Shown piece by piece: positions 41,934 to 51,052 of a stretch of DNA of 64,000 bases. Source of the stretch: Anianibacter sp965662745. GTDB lineage: Bacteria > Pseudomonadota > Alphaproteobacteria > Rhodobacterales > Rhodobacteraceae. The stretch is from NCBI GenBank assembly GCA_965662745.1, contig CBFIJK010000007.1:1-64000 (forward strand), given 5' to 3'. Both the position numbers and the translations under genes were made by a program. The notes beneath the pieces were generated by a model that saw only the letters and a program-made list of their open reading frames with translations, ran no database searches and had not been told where the DNA came from. Numbering within the stretch: position 1 is the stretch's first letter; the number at the start of each line of letters is the position of its first letter.

Positions 41934-43808
41934 ATGGCACATCGCGACGACAACCCAGCAGAACCGTTCAAGAAGGCCCTCGCCGAGGCGACACGCGTTC
42001 TGGCCGATGACCCTGAGCTTGGGGTCACCTATTCCGTGGACCCGCCTGGCATGGCCAATGACGGGGTGCGCCTGCCGCAGGTCTCGCGCCGGATGAGCGC
42101 CGACGAGGTGCTGCTCGCACGCGGCACGGCGGATGCCTTTGCGCTGCGGCGCAAGTATCACGACGACGGCACCTTCAACCGCTATGCGCCGCAAGGCCAG
42201 ATGGCGCGCGATCTTTATGAGGCGATGGAAACCGCGCGCTGCGAGGCGATGGGCGCGCGCGACATGCCGGGAACCGCCAAGAATATCGACGCCAAGATCG
42301 GCAATGACGCCGCGCGCAAAGGCTATGGCCAGATCACCGAAGCCTCCGAAGCGCCGCTGTCTGTCGCAGCCGGGTATCTTGTGCGAAATCTCGCCACGGG
42401 GCGCGATCTGCCCGCGGGCGCGGACAACGTGCTGAACCTCTGGCGCGAGTTCATCGAGGGCCAGGCCAAGGACACGCTGGAGGGGCTTGAAGGCACGCTG
42501 GATGACCAGGCGGCCTTTGCCAAGTTCGCGCGGAGGATCATCGACGATCTGGGTTATGGCGATCAGCTGGGCGACGATCCCGACGATACCGAGGACGACA
42601 CAGAAGACAGCGCTGGCGAGGACGAGGACGACGCGCCCGACAGCACCGGCGATGACGAAGATGACAGCGAGGATCAGGCCGAGGCGAGCCCCGAGCAAAG
42701 CCAGGAGCAGCAGCAGGACGAGAGCCAGGCGCAGGTCTCTATGGATGACCTTGCGGACATGGAGGCGGCAGAGGACGCCGAGATGCCAGAGGGCGACTCT
42801 CCGATGGAGCCGCCCCCGCCCCAGCCGATTTCCGACGCGGACCCCAATTACGAGGTCTACACGACCGGGAACGACGAAGAGATCCGCGCCGAAGAACTGG
42901 CAGAACCGCAAGAGCTGGAACGCCTTCGCGCCTATCTCGATCAGCAGCTTGATCCCTTGAAGGGTGCAGTGTCGCGGCTGGCGAACAAGCTGCAGCGCCG
43001 TTTGCAGGCCCAGCAGAACCGCAGCTGGGAATTCGACCGCGAGGAAGGCATCCTGGACGCGGGCCGTCTTGCGCGCGTGGTGGCAAACCCGACGACGCCG
43101 CTGTCTTTCAAAGTCGAGAAGGACACCGAGTTCCGCGATACCGTGGTGACGCTGCTTCTGGACAATTCCGGATCCATGCGGGGCCGCCCGATTTCCATCG
43201 CTGCCATCTGCGCCGACGTTCTGGCGCGCACGCTGGAGCGGTGCAGCGTGAAGGTCGAGATCCTCGGCTTTACCACCCGCGCCTGGAAGGGCGGGCAGGC
43301 GCGCGAGGCGTGGCTGCAGGCCGGGCGCCCGCAGACGCCGGGGCGGCTGAATGATCTGCGCCACATCATCTACAAGACCGCCGACGCGCCCTGGCGGCGC
43401 GCGCGGGAAAACCTTGGCTTGATGATGAAAGAGGGGCTTCTGAAGGAAAACATCGACGGCGAGGCGCTGGAATGGGCGCATCGGCGGATCACGGCGCGGC
43501 ACGAAGCGCGCAAGATCCTGATGGTCATCTCCGACGGTGCGCCGGTCGATGACAGCACCCTGTCGGTCAACCCGGCGAACTACCTGGAAAAGCACCTGCG
43601 CGACGTGATCGCCATGGTCGAAAAGCGCCGCGCGGTGGAACTGATCGCGATCGGCATCGGCCATGATGTGACGCGCTATTACAACCACGCGGTCACGATC
43701 ACGGATGTCGAGCAGCTTGCCGGCGCGATGACCGAACAGCTTGCGACATTGTTCGACAAGGACCCGCGCGCGAAGGCCAAGATGTTCGGAATACGCAAGG
43801 TCCGATAA
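41934..43808 (+). CDS. cobT: Cobaltochelatase subunit CobT
   Basis: A 624-residue protein. N-terminal domain, a long acidic low-complexity stretch at ~205-290 dense in Asp and Glu, then a C-terminal von Willebrand A domain with the MIDAS motif VTLLLDNSGSMRGRP and VISDGAPVDDSTLS. CobT pairs with the CobS AAA+ ring in cobaltochelatase. Length and acidic belt fit Rhodobacterales orthologues. A good terminator follows. Confidence 0.95.
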   Translation: MAHRDDNPAEPFKKALAEATRVLADDPELGVTYSVDPPGMANDGVRLPQVSRRMSADEVLLARGTADAFALRRKYHDDGTFNRYAPQGQMARDLYEAMETARCEAMGARDMPGTAKNIDAKIGNDAARKGYGQITEASEAPLSVAAGYLVRNLATGRDLPAGADNVLNLWREFIEGQAKDTLEGLEGTLDDQAAFAKFARRIIDDLGYGDQLGDDPDDTEDDTEDSAGEDEDDAPDSTGDDEDDSEDQAEASPEQSQEQQQDESQAQVSMDDLADMEAAEDAEMPEGDSPMEPPPPQPISDADPNYEVYTTGNDEEIRAEELAEPQELERLRAYLDQQLDPLKGAVSRLANKLQRRLQAQQNRSWEFDREEGILDAGRLARVVANPTTPLSFKVEKDTEFRDTVVTLLLDNSGSMRGRPISIAAICADVLARTLERCSVKVEILGFTTRAWKGGQAREAWLQAGRPQTPGRLNDLRHIIYKTADAPWRRARENLGLMMKEGLLKENIDGEALEWAHRRITARHEARKILMVISDGAPVDDSTLSVNPANYLEKHLRDVIAMVEKRRAVELIAIGIGHDVTRYYNHAVTITDVEQLAGAMTEQLATLFDKDPRAKAKMFGIRKVR

Positions 43809-43878
43809 GGCGAGGACCGGCGCCCGGGCGATTGTACTTGCCTAAGTGATCGAGACGTTTACAACAGTGTGCCGAGAG

Positions 43879-43915
43879 CGGGCGGTCCGGTCGATTGGAC
43901 CGGGGCCGCGTTTTT
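43879..43915 (+). terminator. Intrinsic terminator after cobT
   Basis: Stem GCGG-GGTCC paired with GGACC-CCGC (small internal loop), followed by GTTTTTCCC; ~70 bases past the cobT stop. Confidence 0.65.
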
Positions 43916-44071
43916 CCCGCTTGTTTTCAAGGGGCGACAGCCCGGGATTTGCCGAATTCTGACAGGGGGTTATCCCCGAAAGGCAGCCCCTTGGGCGAGG
44001 CGCGACACGCGCCGCTTCACACAACCGTTACACTATGCTGTAATCTGCGCTGGACCTAAGGGAGGACCGCC

Positions 44072-44416
44072 ATGAGCGACCATATCAAGACACGCAAGGC
44101 CGATGGGGTCTGGGTTGTGCGCGCGGGCGGTGCCGTGATTGCCGAAAGCCGCAACGCGGTGGAACTGACCGAGGGCGATTACCCCTTCGTCATTTATTTC
44201 CCGCGCGAGGATGTGGGAATGGTGTTTCTTGACGACAGCGATAGCCGCACGGTCTGCCCGCACAAGGGCGAGGCGCGGTACTTTTCGATCCAGACGAAAA
44301 GCGTGTCGATCACCGACGCGGCCTGGAGCTATGAGACGCCAAAGGACGGGCTAGAGGTGATCGCGGGCCATCTGGCGTTTTATTCGGGCGATCAGGTCAC
44401 CGTCGAACGGATCTGA
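44072..44416 (+). CDS. DUF427 domain-containing protein
   Basis: A 114-residue protein with a single DUF427 domain: VWVVRAGGAVIAESRNAVELTEG, YFPREDVGM, and ICPHKGEARYFSI-like CPHKGEARYFSIQT. DUF427 folds as a small beta-tent and is of unknown function. GGGAGG before the ATG supports translation. Convergent with the ClC gene, 8 bases apart. Confidence 0.9.
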   Translation: MSDHIKTRKADGVWVVRAGGAVIAESRNAVELTEGDYPFVIYFPREDVGMVFLDDSDSRTVCPHKGEARYFSIQTKSVSITDAAWSYETPKDGLEVIAGHLAFYSGDQVTVERI

Positions 44417-44424
44417 GGGCGGGC

Positions 44425-46113
44425 TCAGGAATGCTCCTCGGCCGCCGTGGCGGCGAGCGCCTGGTTGTAGGCCTTCAGCGCATCGATCTGAAACAGCGCG
44501 CCGCGCAGTTCCGGCGGGTCGCCGGGGGTCTTCGCGGGCGAGACGATGGGAATGAAGGCCACCGATTTCTCATCAAAGACCGGCATCGCACGTTCCAGCG
44601 TTGAACTGGCGTCGAGGAATATCCCCTCTTCGATCATCTCGCGGCACCGGTCAGCAGAGGCCATGCGCGGATCGCCCGTCTTGCGCATGACCATCCCCAC
44701 CTGCACCAGCGCCAGAAGATAGGCCTGCGGTCCAGCGGCAAGATGCACATTGCGCCGTTCAAGCTGCGTCAGGAAATACGACCGGTCCACCAGACGCGAG
44801 GCGAGCGCGGTCGAAATCGAGACAGAGACCATGACGGCCAGACCTGTCTGCCAGTCGCCCGTCAACTCGAACACGATCAACGTGGTCGAGATCGGCGCGC
44901 CAAGGACCGCCGCCGCCACGGCCCCCATTCCGGCCAGCGCATAGAGCGTCGATCCTCCCGAGAGATCGGGAAACAGCGAAGTGGCGATCAGGCCAAAGGC
45001 GAGTCCCGTCAACGCGCCGACCATCAAGGATGGGGAGAATACCCCGCCACCCATGCGCCCGCCCACGGTAATCGCGACGGCGAAAACCTTGACGATGGCG
45101 AAGACGACCGCCTCGTGAAACACCAGCCCGCCCGTCAGTGCGCGCGATGTCGTCTCGTAGCCGACGCCGATGATATGCGGGAACTGCGTTGCCACGATCC
45201 CCAGCATCAGCCCCGCCAGCGCCGGCCGCAGCACGCGCGGCAATCCGGTCTTGGCCTGAAACGCGGTGCCCAAATCCTCGGCCCAGAAGAGCGCACGCAT
45301 CAACACGACCGCGACCACGCCAGAGACGAGGCCGAGCATCAGATAGGCGGGCAGTTCGGCGTAAAAGGCAAAGAGCCCATCGTTCTCCAGCGCGAATTCC
45401 GTGACGCCGCCATATTCCAGCCGGTTGATGACGGTGCCCGCCGCCGAGGCGATGGCGATGGGCGCGAAAGCGTGGACGGCAAAATGGCGTAGGACAACCT
45501 CAAGCGCGAAAAGCGCCCCGGCAATCGGCGCGTTGAACGATGCGGACACCGCCGCCGCCACGGCGCAGCCCAGCAAATCGCGGCCCGTGATACCATTGGC
45601 GTCGATGCGGTCCGACACCCAGCTTGCGATCAGCCCGGCCAGATGTACCACAGGGCCTTCCCGCCCCGTGGAGCCGCCCGTCGACAGCGTGATGAGCGAG
45701 GCGAGTGCACTGCCCAGCCCCGCCTTGCGCTCGACCCGGCCATCGCGCAGCGCAGCGCCCTCGATCACATCGGCCACAGATCGCACGCGCCCGTCCGGCG
45801 TCACGGCATTCAGGATGATCCCGACGACCAGCCCGCCCACCGCCGGGATCGCAAGCACCCAGTACCACGGCAGCGTCTCGGCAAAGCTGTGCAGAAGCGA
45901 GACATCCTCGGCCCCATAAACAAAGGCTTGAAGCCGTTCGATCGCCTTGCGAAAGCCCAGCGCAGCCCCCCCGGCGGCGATGCCGATGAAAAGCGCGATG
46001 AACCAGAACTGGATTTGACCCGGTCCCTTGATCTTCAACACTGACCAGGCCGACCGCAGGCGTCCGAGGATCGTGCCATCGGCTTGGCGGGACGTGCTGT
46101 CGCTCAGGCTCAT
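44425..46113 (-). CDS. ClC-type chloride channel/antiporter
   Basis: A 562-residue membrane protein. Selectivity-filter motifs visible: GSTGREGPVVHLAG (150-160, with gating glutamate E152), and GGRMGGGVFSPSLMVGALTG. A C-terminal region with ERAMPVFDEKSVAFIPIV may be a CBS-like domain. The glutamate in GREGP is present, as in H+/Cl- exchangers and channels. I use the ATG at 46113, which has GGAG 6 bases upstream; an in-frame TTG five codons earlier overlaps that site. Divergent from the FAD-linked oxidase gene. Confidence 0.9.
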   Translation of the reverse strand: MSLSDSTSRQADGTILGRLRSAWSVLKIKGPGQIQFWFIALFIGIAAGGAALGFRKAIERLQAFVYGAEDVSLLHSFAETLPWYWVLAIPAVGGLVVGIILNAVTPDGRVRSVADVIEGAALRDGRVERKAGLGSALASLITLSTGGSTGREGPVVHLAGLIASWVSDRIDANGITGRDLLGCAVAAAVSASFNAPIAGALFALEVVLRHFAVHAFAPIAIASAAGTVINRLEYGGVTEFALENDGLFAFYAELPAYLMLGLVSGVVAVVLMRALFWAEDLGTAFQAKTGLPRVLRPALAGLMLGIVATQFPHIIGVGYETTSRALTGGLVFHEAVVFAIVKVFAVAITVGGRMGGGVFSPSLMVGALTGLAFGLIATSLFPDLSGGSTLYALAGMGAVAAAVLGAPISTTLIVFELTGDWQTGLAVMVSVSISTALASRLVDRSYFLTQLERRNVHLAAGPQAYLLALVQVGMVMRKTGDPRMASADRCREMIEEGIFLDASSTLERAMPVFDEKSVAFIPIVSPAKTPGDPPELRGALFQIDALKAYNQALAATAAEEHS

Positions 46114-46203
46114 CGGAACTCCGATCAAGGGGCGGCTGCCCTTTCGCGGCGCACGCGGCTGGCCTAGTCTGCGCGCACACCGGATGTGAAGGAACCCCGC
46201 CGC

Positions 46204-47577
46204 ATGACCACCCCGGCCGCACTGGAAGAGCTCGCCCCCCTTTTAGGAAACCGGCTTTCCCGTTCCAAGTCCGATCTGGACACCCATGGATCAAGCGAAA
46301 GCTGGCTGGCGGTGATGCCGCCCGACGCCGTGGCTTACCCCGAAAGCACCGCGGAAGTCGCGCAAATCCTTGAAATCTGCAATCGCCACGGCTGCCCCGT
46401 GATCGGCTATGGCGCGGGCACATCGCTGGAAGGGCACACGGCCGCGCCGCAAGGGGGGCTTTGCGTCGACTTCCGGCGAATGAACCAGATGATGGACGTG
46501 GCGCCCGAGGATATGGTCGCCGTCGTCCAGCCCGGCATCACGCGCGAGGCGCTGAATGCGGACTTGCGCGATACCGGTCTTTTCTTTCCCGTCGATCCCG
46601 GCGCGAATGCCTCGATCGGTGGCATGGCCTCGACCAGGGCGTCCGGCACGACCGCGGTGCGCTACGGGACGATGGCCGACAATGTCCTGGCGCTGGAATG
46701 CGTGCTGGCGGACGGCCGCGTGATCCGCACCGGAAGCCGCGCGCGCAAATCCTCGGCCGGGTATGACCTGACGCGGCTGATGGTCGGGGCCGAAGGCACG
46801 CTGGGCCTGATCACGGAATTGACGCTGAAGCTGTCCGGCCAGCCCGAGGCTATTTCTTCAGCCGTCTGCGCCTTTCCAGGCATGGGGCCTGCCGTCGATG
46901 CGGTGATCGAAACCATCCAGACCGGCATTCCCATGGCGCGGATCGAGTTTGTCGATGCTGCCACAGCGCGGGCCTTCAACATCTACGCAGGCGCCGATTT
47001 CCCGGAAGCGCCCCATCTGATGGTCGAATTTCACGGTTCTGCCAGCGCCGCCGAGGCGGATGCGAAAGCCTTTGGCGAGATCGCCGGGGACCATGGCGGC
47101 GAGGGATTTCGCTGGTCCACTCAGGCCGAAGACCGGGCGGCGCTTTGGAAGATGCGCCACAACGCCTATTACGCCTGCCTCGCCCTGCGGCCCGGCGCGG
47201 GGGCGGTGGTGACGGATATCTGCGTGCCGATCTCGAAACTGGCAGAGGCGGTTGAGGCGACCGCCGCCGATATCGCGCAAAGCCCGATCATGGGACCGAT
47301 CCTTGGCCATGTGGGCGACGGCAATTTCCACGCGATCCTGTTGGTGGACCGATCGGACGAGGGCGAGATCGCCGCAGCCAAGGCCTTGGCGGACCGCATG
47401 GCCGACCGCGCGTTGGCCTTGGGCGGCACGATCACCGGCGAGCATGGAATCGGCATGGGCAAGCTGGGGCGCATGGCCGAGGAACACGGGGCGGCCTGGG
47501 GTCTGATGGGCGATCTGAAACGCGCGTTCGACCCCAAGGGTATCCTCAATCCGGGCAAACTGGTGCCTCAGGAATGA
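46204..47577 (+). CDS. FAD-linked oxidase (GlcD/D-lactate dehydrogenase type)
   Basis: A 457-residue protein with the PCMH-type FAD-binding domain: CPVIGYGAGTSLEGHT, VDPGANASIGGMASTRASGTTAVRYGTMADNV, and the C-terminal oxidase domain with LGHVGDGNFHAIL and TGEHGIGMGKLG. These fit the 2-hydroxyacid oxidases such as D-lactate dehydrogenase (cytochrome) and glycolate oxidase GlcD. It lacks GlcE/GlcF partners here, which favours a stand-alone D-lactate dehydrogenase-like enzyme. Overlaps the next gene's start by 4 bases. Confidence 0.9.
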   Translation: MTTPAALEELAPLLGNRLSRSKSDLDTHGSSESWLAVMPPDAVAYPESTAEVAQILEICNRHGCPVIGYGAGTSLEGHTAAPQGGLCVDFRRMNQMMDVAPEDMVAVVQPGITREALNADLRDTGLFFPVDPGANASIGGMASTRASGTTAVRYGTMADNVLALECVLADGRVIRTGSRARKSSAGYDLTRLMVGAEGTLGLITELTLKLSGQPEAISSAVCAFPGMGPAVDAVIETIQTGIPMARIEFVDAATARAFNIYAGADFPEAPHLMVEFHGSASAAEADAKAFGEIAGDHGGEGFRWSTQAEDRAALWKMRHNAYYACLALRPGAGAVVTDICVPISKLAEAVEATAADIAQSPIMGPILGHVGDGNFHAILLVDRSDEGEIAAAKALADRMADRALALGGTITGEHGIGMGKLGRMAEEHGAAWGLMGDLKRAFDPKGILNPGKLVPQE

Positions 47578-48032
47578 TGAAGGCGCCCGAGGATATCGCC
47601 GGGGCTTTTCAAAAGGCATGGATGGCGCGCGACGGGCACGCGATCGCGGCGCTCTTCGTGGAAGACGCGGATTTCGTGAACGTGGTGGGCATCTGGTGGG
47701 AAGACCGCGACGCCATCGCGAAAGCGCATGATTATGCGCTGAAGAGCTTTTTCGCCGAAACCAGGCTTGTCGTTGGGCGCGTGAAAACCCGTCTCCTCGG
47801 CGAGAGCGCCGCCATCGTGCAGGCGCGCATGACCCTGACAGGCCAGCTTGCCCCAGATGGCCGCGAGGCGGCACGCCGAGTGACGATCCTGACGTTCGTG
47901 ATGGAGCGCACGAGCAGCGGCTGGGTTTGCGTCGCGGCGCAGAATACCGATATCGTGCCCGGGGCAGAGAGCCATTTTTCGTCGAAAAATGGGATTTCGC
48001 CGGTGGATTATCGCGAGACGCATCGGCCCTGA
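47574..48032 (+). CDS. SgcJ/EcaC-like NTF2-fold protein
   Basis: A 152-residue protein with the DUF4440/SnoaL-like fold: PEDIAGAFQKAWMARDGHAIAALFVEDADFVNVVG is the family signature. Related proteins are mostly of unknown function. Its ATG overlaps the stop of the FAD-linked oxidase gene, so they are coupled. Ends before repeat copy C. Confidence 0.82.
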   Translation: MMKAPEDIAGAFQKAWMARDGHAIAALFVEDADFVNVVGIWWEDRDAIAKAHDYALKSFFAETRLVVGRVKTRLLGESAAIVQARMTLTGQLAPDGREAARRVTILTFVMERTSSGWVCVAAQNTDIVPGAESHFSSKNGISPVDYRETHRP

Positions 48033-48045
48033 GGCGGATGGAGAA

Positions 48046-48109
48046 GGGGCTCTGCCCCCGCGCCCTGCGGGCGCCCCCCGGGATATTTCCAAACACCAAA
48101 GAGCATGGG
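48046..48109 (+). repeat. Intergenic palindromic repeat, copy C
   Basis: 14 bases after the NTF2-like stop and before metY. GGGGCTCTGCCCC hairpin, GCGCCCTGCGGGCGC inverted arms, CCCCGGGATATTTCC, then AACACCAAAGAGCATGGGC. Matches copies A (inverted) and B in block order. Confidence 0.72.
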
Positions 48110-48176
48110 CACGCGATTGCCCTTGCGGCGGCTTGGGTTTAGCGTGGGCTCCGATCCAGGGACAGGAGGACGCCCC

Positions 48177-49460
48177 ATGAGCGACTATGGTTTCGACACG
48201 CTGCAGGTTCACGCCGGTGCACGGCCCGATCCGGCCACGGGTGCCCGACAGGTGCCCATTTACCAGACGACGGCTTACGTGTTTCGCGATGCCGATCACG
48301 CGGCGGCTTTGTTCAACCTTCAGGAAGTCGGGTATATCTATTCGCGCCTGACGAACCCCACCGTGGCGGCGCTGCAGGAACGACTGGCAACGCTGGAAGG
48401 CGGACAGGGTGCGGTCTGCTGCTCATCCGGTCACGCAGCGCAGATCATGGCGCTGTTTCCGCTCATGGGCCCTGGCAAGAACATCGTCGCCTCCACCCGG
48501 CTTTACGGCGGCACGGTCACGCAGTTCTCGCAGACCATCAAGCGCTTCGGCTGGTCGGCGACCTTCGTCGATTTCGACGATACGGACGCGGTGAAGGCAG
48601 CGATCGACGACGACACGCGCGCGGTGTTCTGCGAATCCATCGCCAATCCGGGCGGCTATATCACCGATCTCGATGCGATCTCGGCGATTTCGAACGAGGC
48701 CGGCATCCCGCTGATCGTCGACAACACCTCGGCGACCCCCTACCTCTGCCGCCCCATCGAGCATGGCGCGACGCTGGTCGTGCATTCGCTGACAAAGTTC
48801 CTGACGGGCAATGGCACTGTCACCGGAGGCGTCGTGATCGATTCGGGCAATTTCGACTGGTCCGCCTCAGACAAGTTCCCGTCCCTTTCGGCGCCCGAAC
48901 CGGCCTATCACGGGCTAAAGTTTCACGAGACGTTCGGCCCCCTCGCCTTCACCTTTCATGGCATCGCCATCGGCCTGCGCGATCTTGGCATGACGCTGAA
49001 CCCGCAGGCGGCGCATTACACGCTGATGGGGATCGAGACGCTGTCGCTGCGCATGGAGAAACATGTGGCGAATGCCAAGAAGGTCGCTGGCTGGCTTGAA
49101 GGGCATGACGCGGTCGAGGCGGTGACCTATGCTGGTCTGCCCTCTTCGCCGTATCACGGACGGATCGAAAAGATCTGCCCCAAGGGTGCAGGATCGCTGT
49201 TCACGGTGACGCTGAAGGGCGGGTACGACGCCTGCATCAAATTCGTGGATTCGCTCGACCTCTTCAGCCATGTCGCCAATCTTGGCGACACGCGAAGCCT
49301 CGTGATCCATTCCGCGTCGACGACCCATCGCCAGCTGACCGAAGAGCAGCAGGCGGCGGCGGGCGCGGCATCGAACGTGGTTCGGATTTCCATCGGCATC
49401 GAGGATGCGGATGACCTGATCCGTGATCTCGACCAGGCGCTGAAGGCCTCGGCGGGCTGA
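48177..49460 (+). CDS. metY: O-acetylhomoserine sulfhydrylase / aminocarboxypropyltransferase
   Basis: A 427-residue PLP enzyme of the Cys/Met metabolism family. FDTLQVHAGARPDPATGARQVPIYQTTAYVF is the family N-terminus; PLP lysine K207 lies in VVHSLTKFLTGNG; SVIHPASTTH-like VIHSASTTHRQL follows. It combines O-acetylhomoserine with sulfide or methanethiol for methionine synthesis. AGGAGG precedes the ATG. A hairpin follows the stop. No SAM riboswitch could be recognised upstream. Confidence 0.93.
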   Translation: MSDYGFDTLQVHAGARPDPATGARQVPIYQTTAYVFRDADHAAALFNLQEVGYIYSRLTNPTVAALQERLATLEGGQGAVCCSSGHAAQIMALFPLMGPGKNIVASTRLYGGTVTQFSQTIKRFGWSATFVDFDDTDAVKAAIDDDTRAVFCESIANPGGYITDLDAISAISNEAGIPLIVDNTSATPYLCRPIEHGATLVVHSLTKFLTGNGTVTGGVVIDSGNFDWSASDKFPSLSAPEPAYHGLKFHETFGPLAFTFHGIAIGLRDLGMTLNPQAAHYTLMGIETLSLRMEKHVANAKKVAGWLEGHDAVEAVTYAGLPSSPYHGRIEKICPKGAGSLFTVTLKGGYDACIKFVDSLDLFSHVANLGDTRSLVIHSASTTHRQLTEEQQAAAGAASNVVRISIGIEDADDLIRDLDQALKASAG

Positions 49461-49476
49461 TCTGCGCTGCAGCTTT

Positions 49477-49509
49477 GCATCGCCCGGGCGTGTCTGCCCC
49501 GGGCGATGC
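49477..49509 (+). terminator. Hairpin terminator candidate after metY
   Basis: Perfect 12-bp stem GCATCGCCCGGG / CCCGGGCGATGC with a 9-base loop, 16 bases after the metY stop; no clear U-run. Confidence 0.65.
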
Positions 49510-49572
49510 TCGACACGCGGGCGCAAATCGGGTAGCGAATTCTTCGTTCAAATACCGTCGAAGGCGCGTTTC

Positions 49573-50193
49573 ATGACAGGTCTCCCCCGCTTTGCCCGCG
49601 TGGTTTCCGTTCTGGCATTTACCGTGCTTGCCGCCTGCGGCGGTCCCGCAATGACGACGTCAGAGCGTCCTCCCGTCGCGCGGGCCGAGATCGCAGCGCT
49701 GACCGATGCGATCCTTGCCCTTGGCCCGGATATCGACCCGGTGGAAGCAGCGCGCGCCGCCCGGCGCGCCTATTCGGCGACGGATGAGCTTGCGCTCGCC
49801 TATGAGATCACCGACGGGCCGATCGTTCACAACACCAAGGTGACTATGGGGATCAAGCCGCGGGGCCTGTGCTGGCACTGGGCCGAGGATATGGAAAACG
49901 CGCTGCTGGCCGAGAATTTCCAGACCCTGTCTATGCACCGCGCCATCGCCAATGCCGACAACGCCTTCCGGCTGGAACATTCCACGGCGATCATCAGCGC
50001 AAAGGGCGCGGATATGTTCGACGGGATCGTCCTCGATCCCTGGCGCGAGGGTGGTCGTCTAACCTGGGTGCCCGTGCGCGGCGATGACAAATATAACTGG
50101 CAGCGCCAGCTGGACGTGCTCGAATCCAAGGGCCTCGTGCGCTACGGGCCCGCGCCGCCGGGTGCACGCTCCCGGCGGCTGGCGGTCAACTGA
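49573..50193 (+). CDS. Hypothetical lipoprotein
   Basis: A 206-residue protein with a lipoprotein signal: MTGLPRFARVVSVLAFTVLAACGG, lipobox LAAC with cysteine near residue 22. The mature part contains GLCWHWAEDMENALL and AFRLEHSTAIISAKGADMFDGIVLDPWREGG, a conserved alphaproteobacterial pattern I cannot name with confidence. Convergent with the SIMPL gene, 4 bases apart. Confidence 0.75.
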   Translation: MTGLPRFARVVSVLAFTVLAACGGPAMTTSERPPVARAEIAALTDAILALGPDIDPVEAARAARRAYSATDELALAYEITDGPIVHNTKVTMGIKPRGLCWHWAEDMENALLAENFQTLSMHRAIANADNAFRLEHSTAIISAKGADMFDGIVLDPWREGGRLTWVPVRGDDKYNWQRQLDVLESKGLVRYGPAPPGARSRRLAVN

Positions 50194-50197
50194 CGCC

Positions 50198-50893
50198 TCA
50201 TTCTGGCGAGATGTCCCAGACCACGGTGACTTGTGCCGAGGTCGTGACCTCGCCCCGCGCGACCGGTCCCGAATCGCGCATCATCGCCATTTCGACCATC
50301 GGCGGATCATAGCGGTCCGCCCCGCCTTCGCGGATCGAGGTGATCGCGCCCAGGCTCACGCCCGCGGCCTCGGCGAACAGCTCTGCCTTGCTGCGCGCAT
50401 CGGCGACGGCGGCGCGGCGTGCGTCGGCCAGTGTCGGTTCAGGATCCTGCAGACCAAAGCTGAGGCCGCGAAAGCTGTTGGCGCCGACCGACAGGACGGC
50501 ATCCATCACGACGCCCAGACGGTCGAGATCGCGGACACGGACGCGCAGGGTGGTCGAGGCGGAAAAACCAACGACCTCTTGCGTGACGCGATCCTGGCGC
50601 GTGCGGTCCTCGGCCCAGATCGGCGACAGCGAAAGATCGCTGGTCTGCATGTCGCGGTCTTCCACGCCGCTTTCCAAAAGCGCGGCGATGATCGCATCCG
50701 CACGGTCCGCCGTTTGAGACATCGCGCCAGAGGCGGTTTCCGCCTCGGACACCACGCCAAGGCTGATCGAGGCCATATCCGGCTCGGCGGCGACGCGGCC
50801 CTCGCCCGTCACGGTGATTTGACCGGTCGCCACGCCTTGCGCGAGAGCCGGTCCCGACAGGGCCAGTGCCAAGAGAACTGCGAGGAATCGCAT
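50198..50893 (-). CDS. SIMPL domain-containing periplasmic protein (DUF541)
   Basis: A 231-residue protein with a Sec signal peptide (MRFLAVLLALALSGPALAQG) and a DUF541/SIMPL domain: ITVTGEGRVAAEPDMASISLGV, DLSLSPIW, and AAVADARSKAELFAEAAGVSLG. Relatives such as BP26 and YggE form ring oligomers in the periplasm or outer membrane; YggE is linked to oxidative stress. AGGAG precedes the ATG. Confidence 0.9.
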   Translation of the reverse strand: MRFLAVLLALALSGPALAQGVATGQITVTGEGRVAAEPDMASISLGVVSEAETASGAMSQTADRADAIIAALLESGVEDRDMQTSDLSLSPIWAEDRTRQDRVTQEVVGFSASTTLRVRVRDLDRLGVVMDAVLSVGANSFRGLSFGLQDPEPTLADARRAAVADARSKAELFAEAAGVSLGAITSIREGGADRYDPPMVEMAMMRDSGPVARGEVTTSAQVTVVWDISPE

Positions 50894-51052
50894 GTCATGC
50901 TCCTTTTTGGGTTCGATTGAAGCATCGCGCGCAAGATCGCCGGTGCCAAGGGCGCTGTATGCCTTTTCCTTTTATTCGGCAGAGTCTTGCATTAGGGTCT
51001 GCCTGACCCGGAGGCGCCTGCCTCGCATGCTGCATGACCAGATAACCGACCC

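Noticed and set aside
41799..43688. 629-codon open frame on the minus strand
   Set aside because: Antisense to the clearly real chelatase cobT.
48033..48176. SAM-type riboswitch upstream of metY
   Set aside because: Alphaproteobacterial SAM-II and related riboswitches occur before methionine genes, but the conserved core bases were not found; the region is occupied by repeat copy C.
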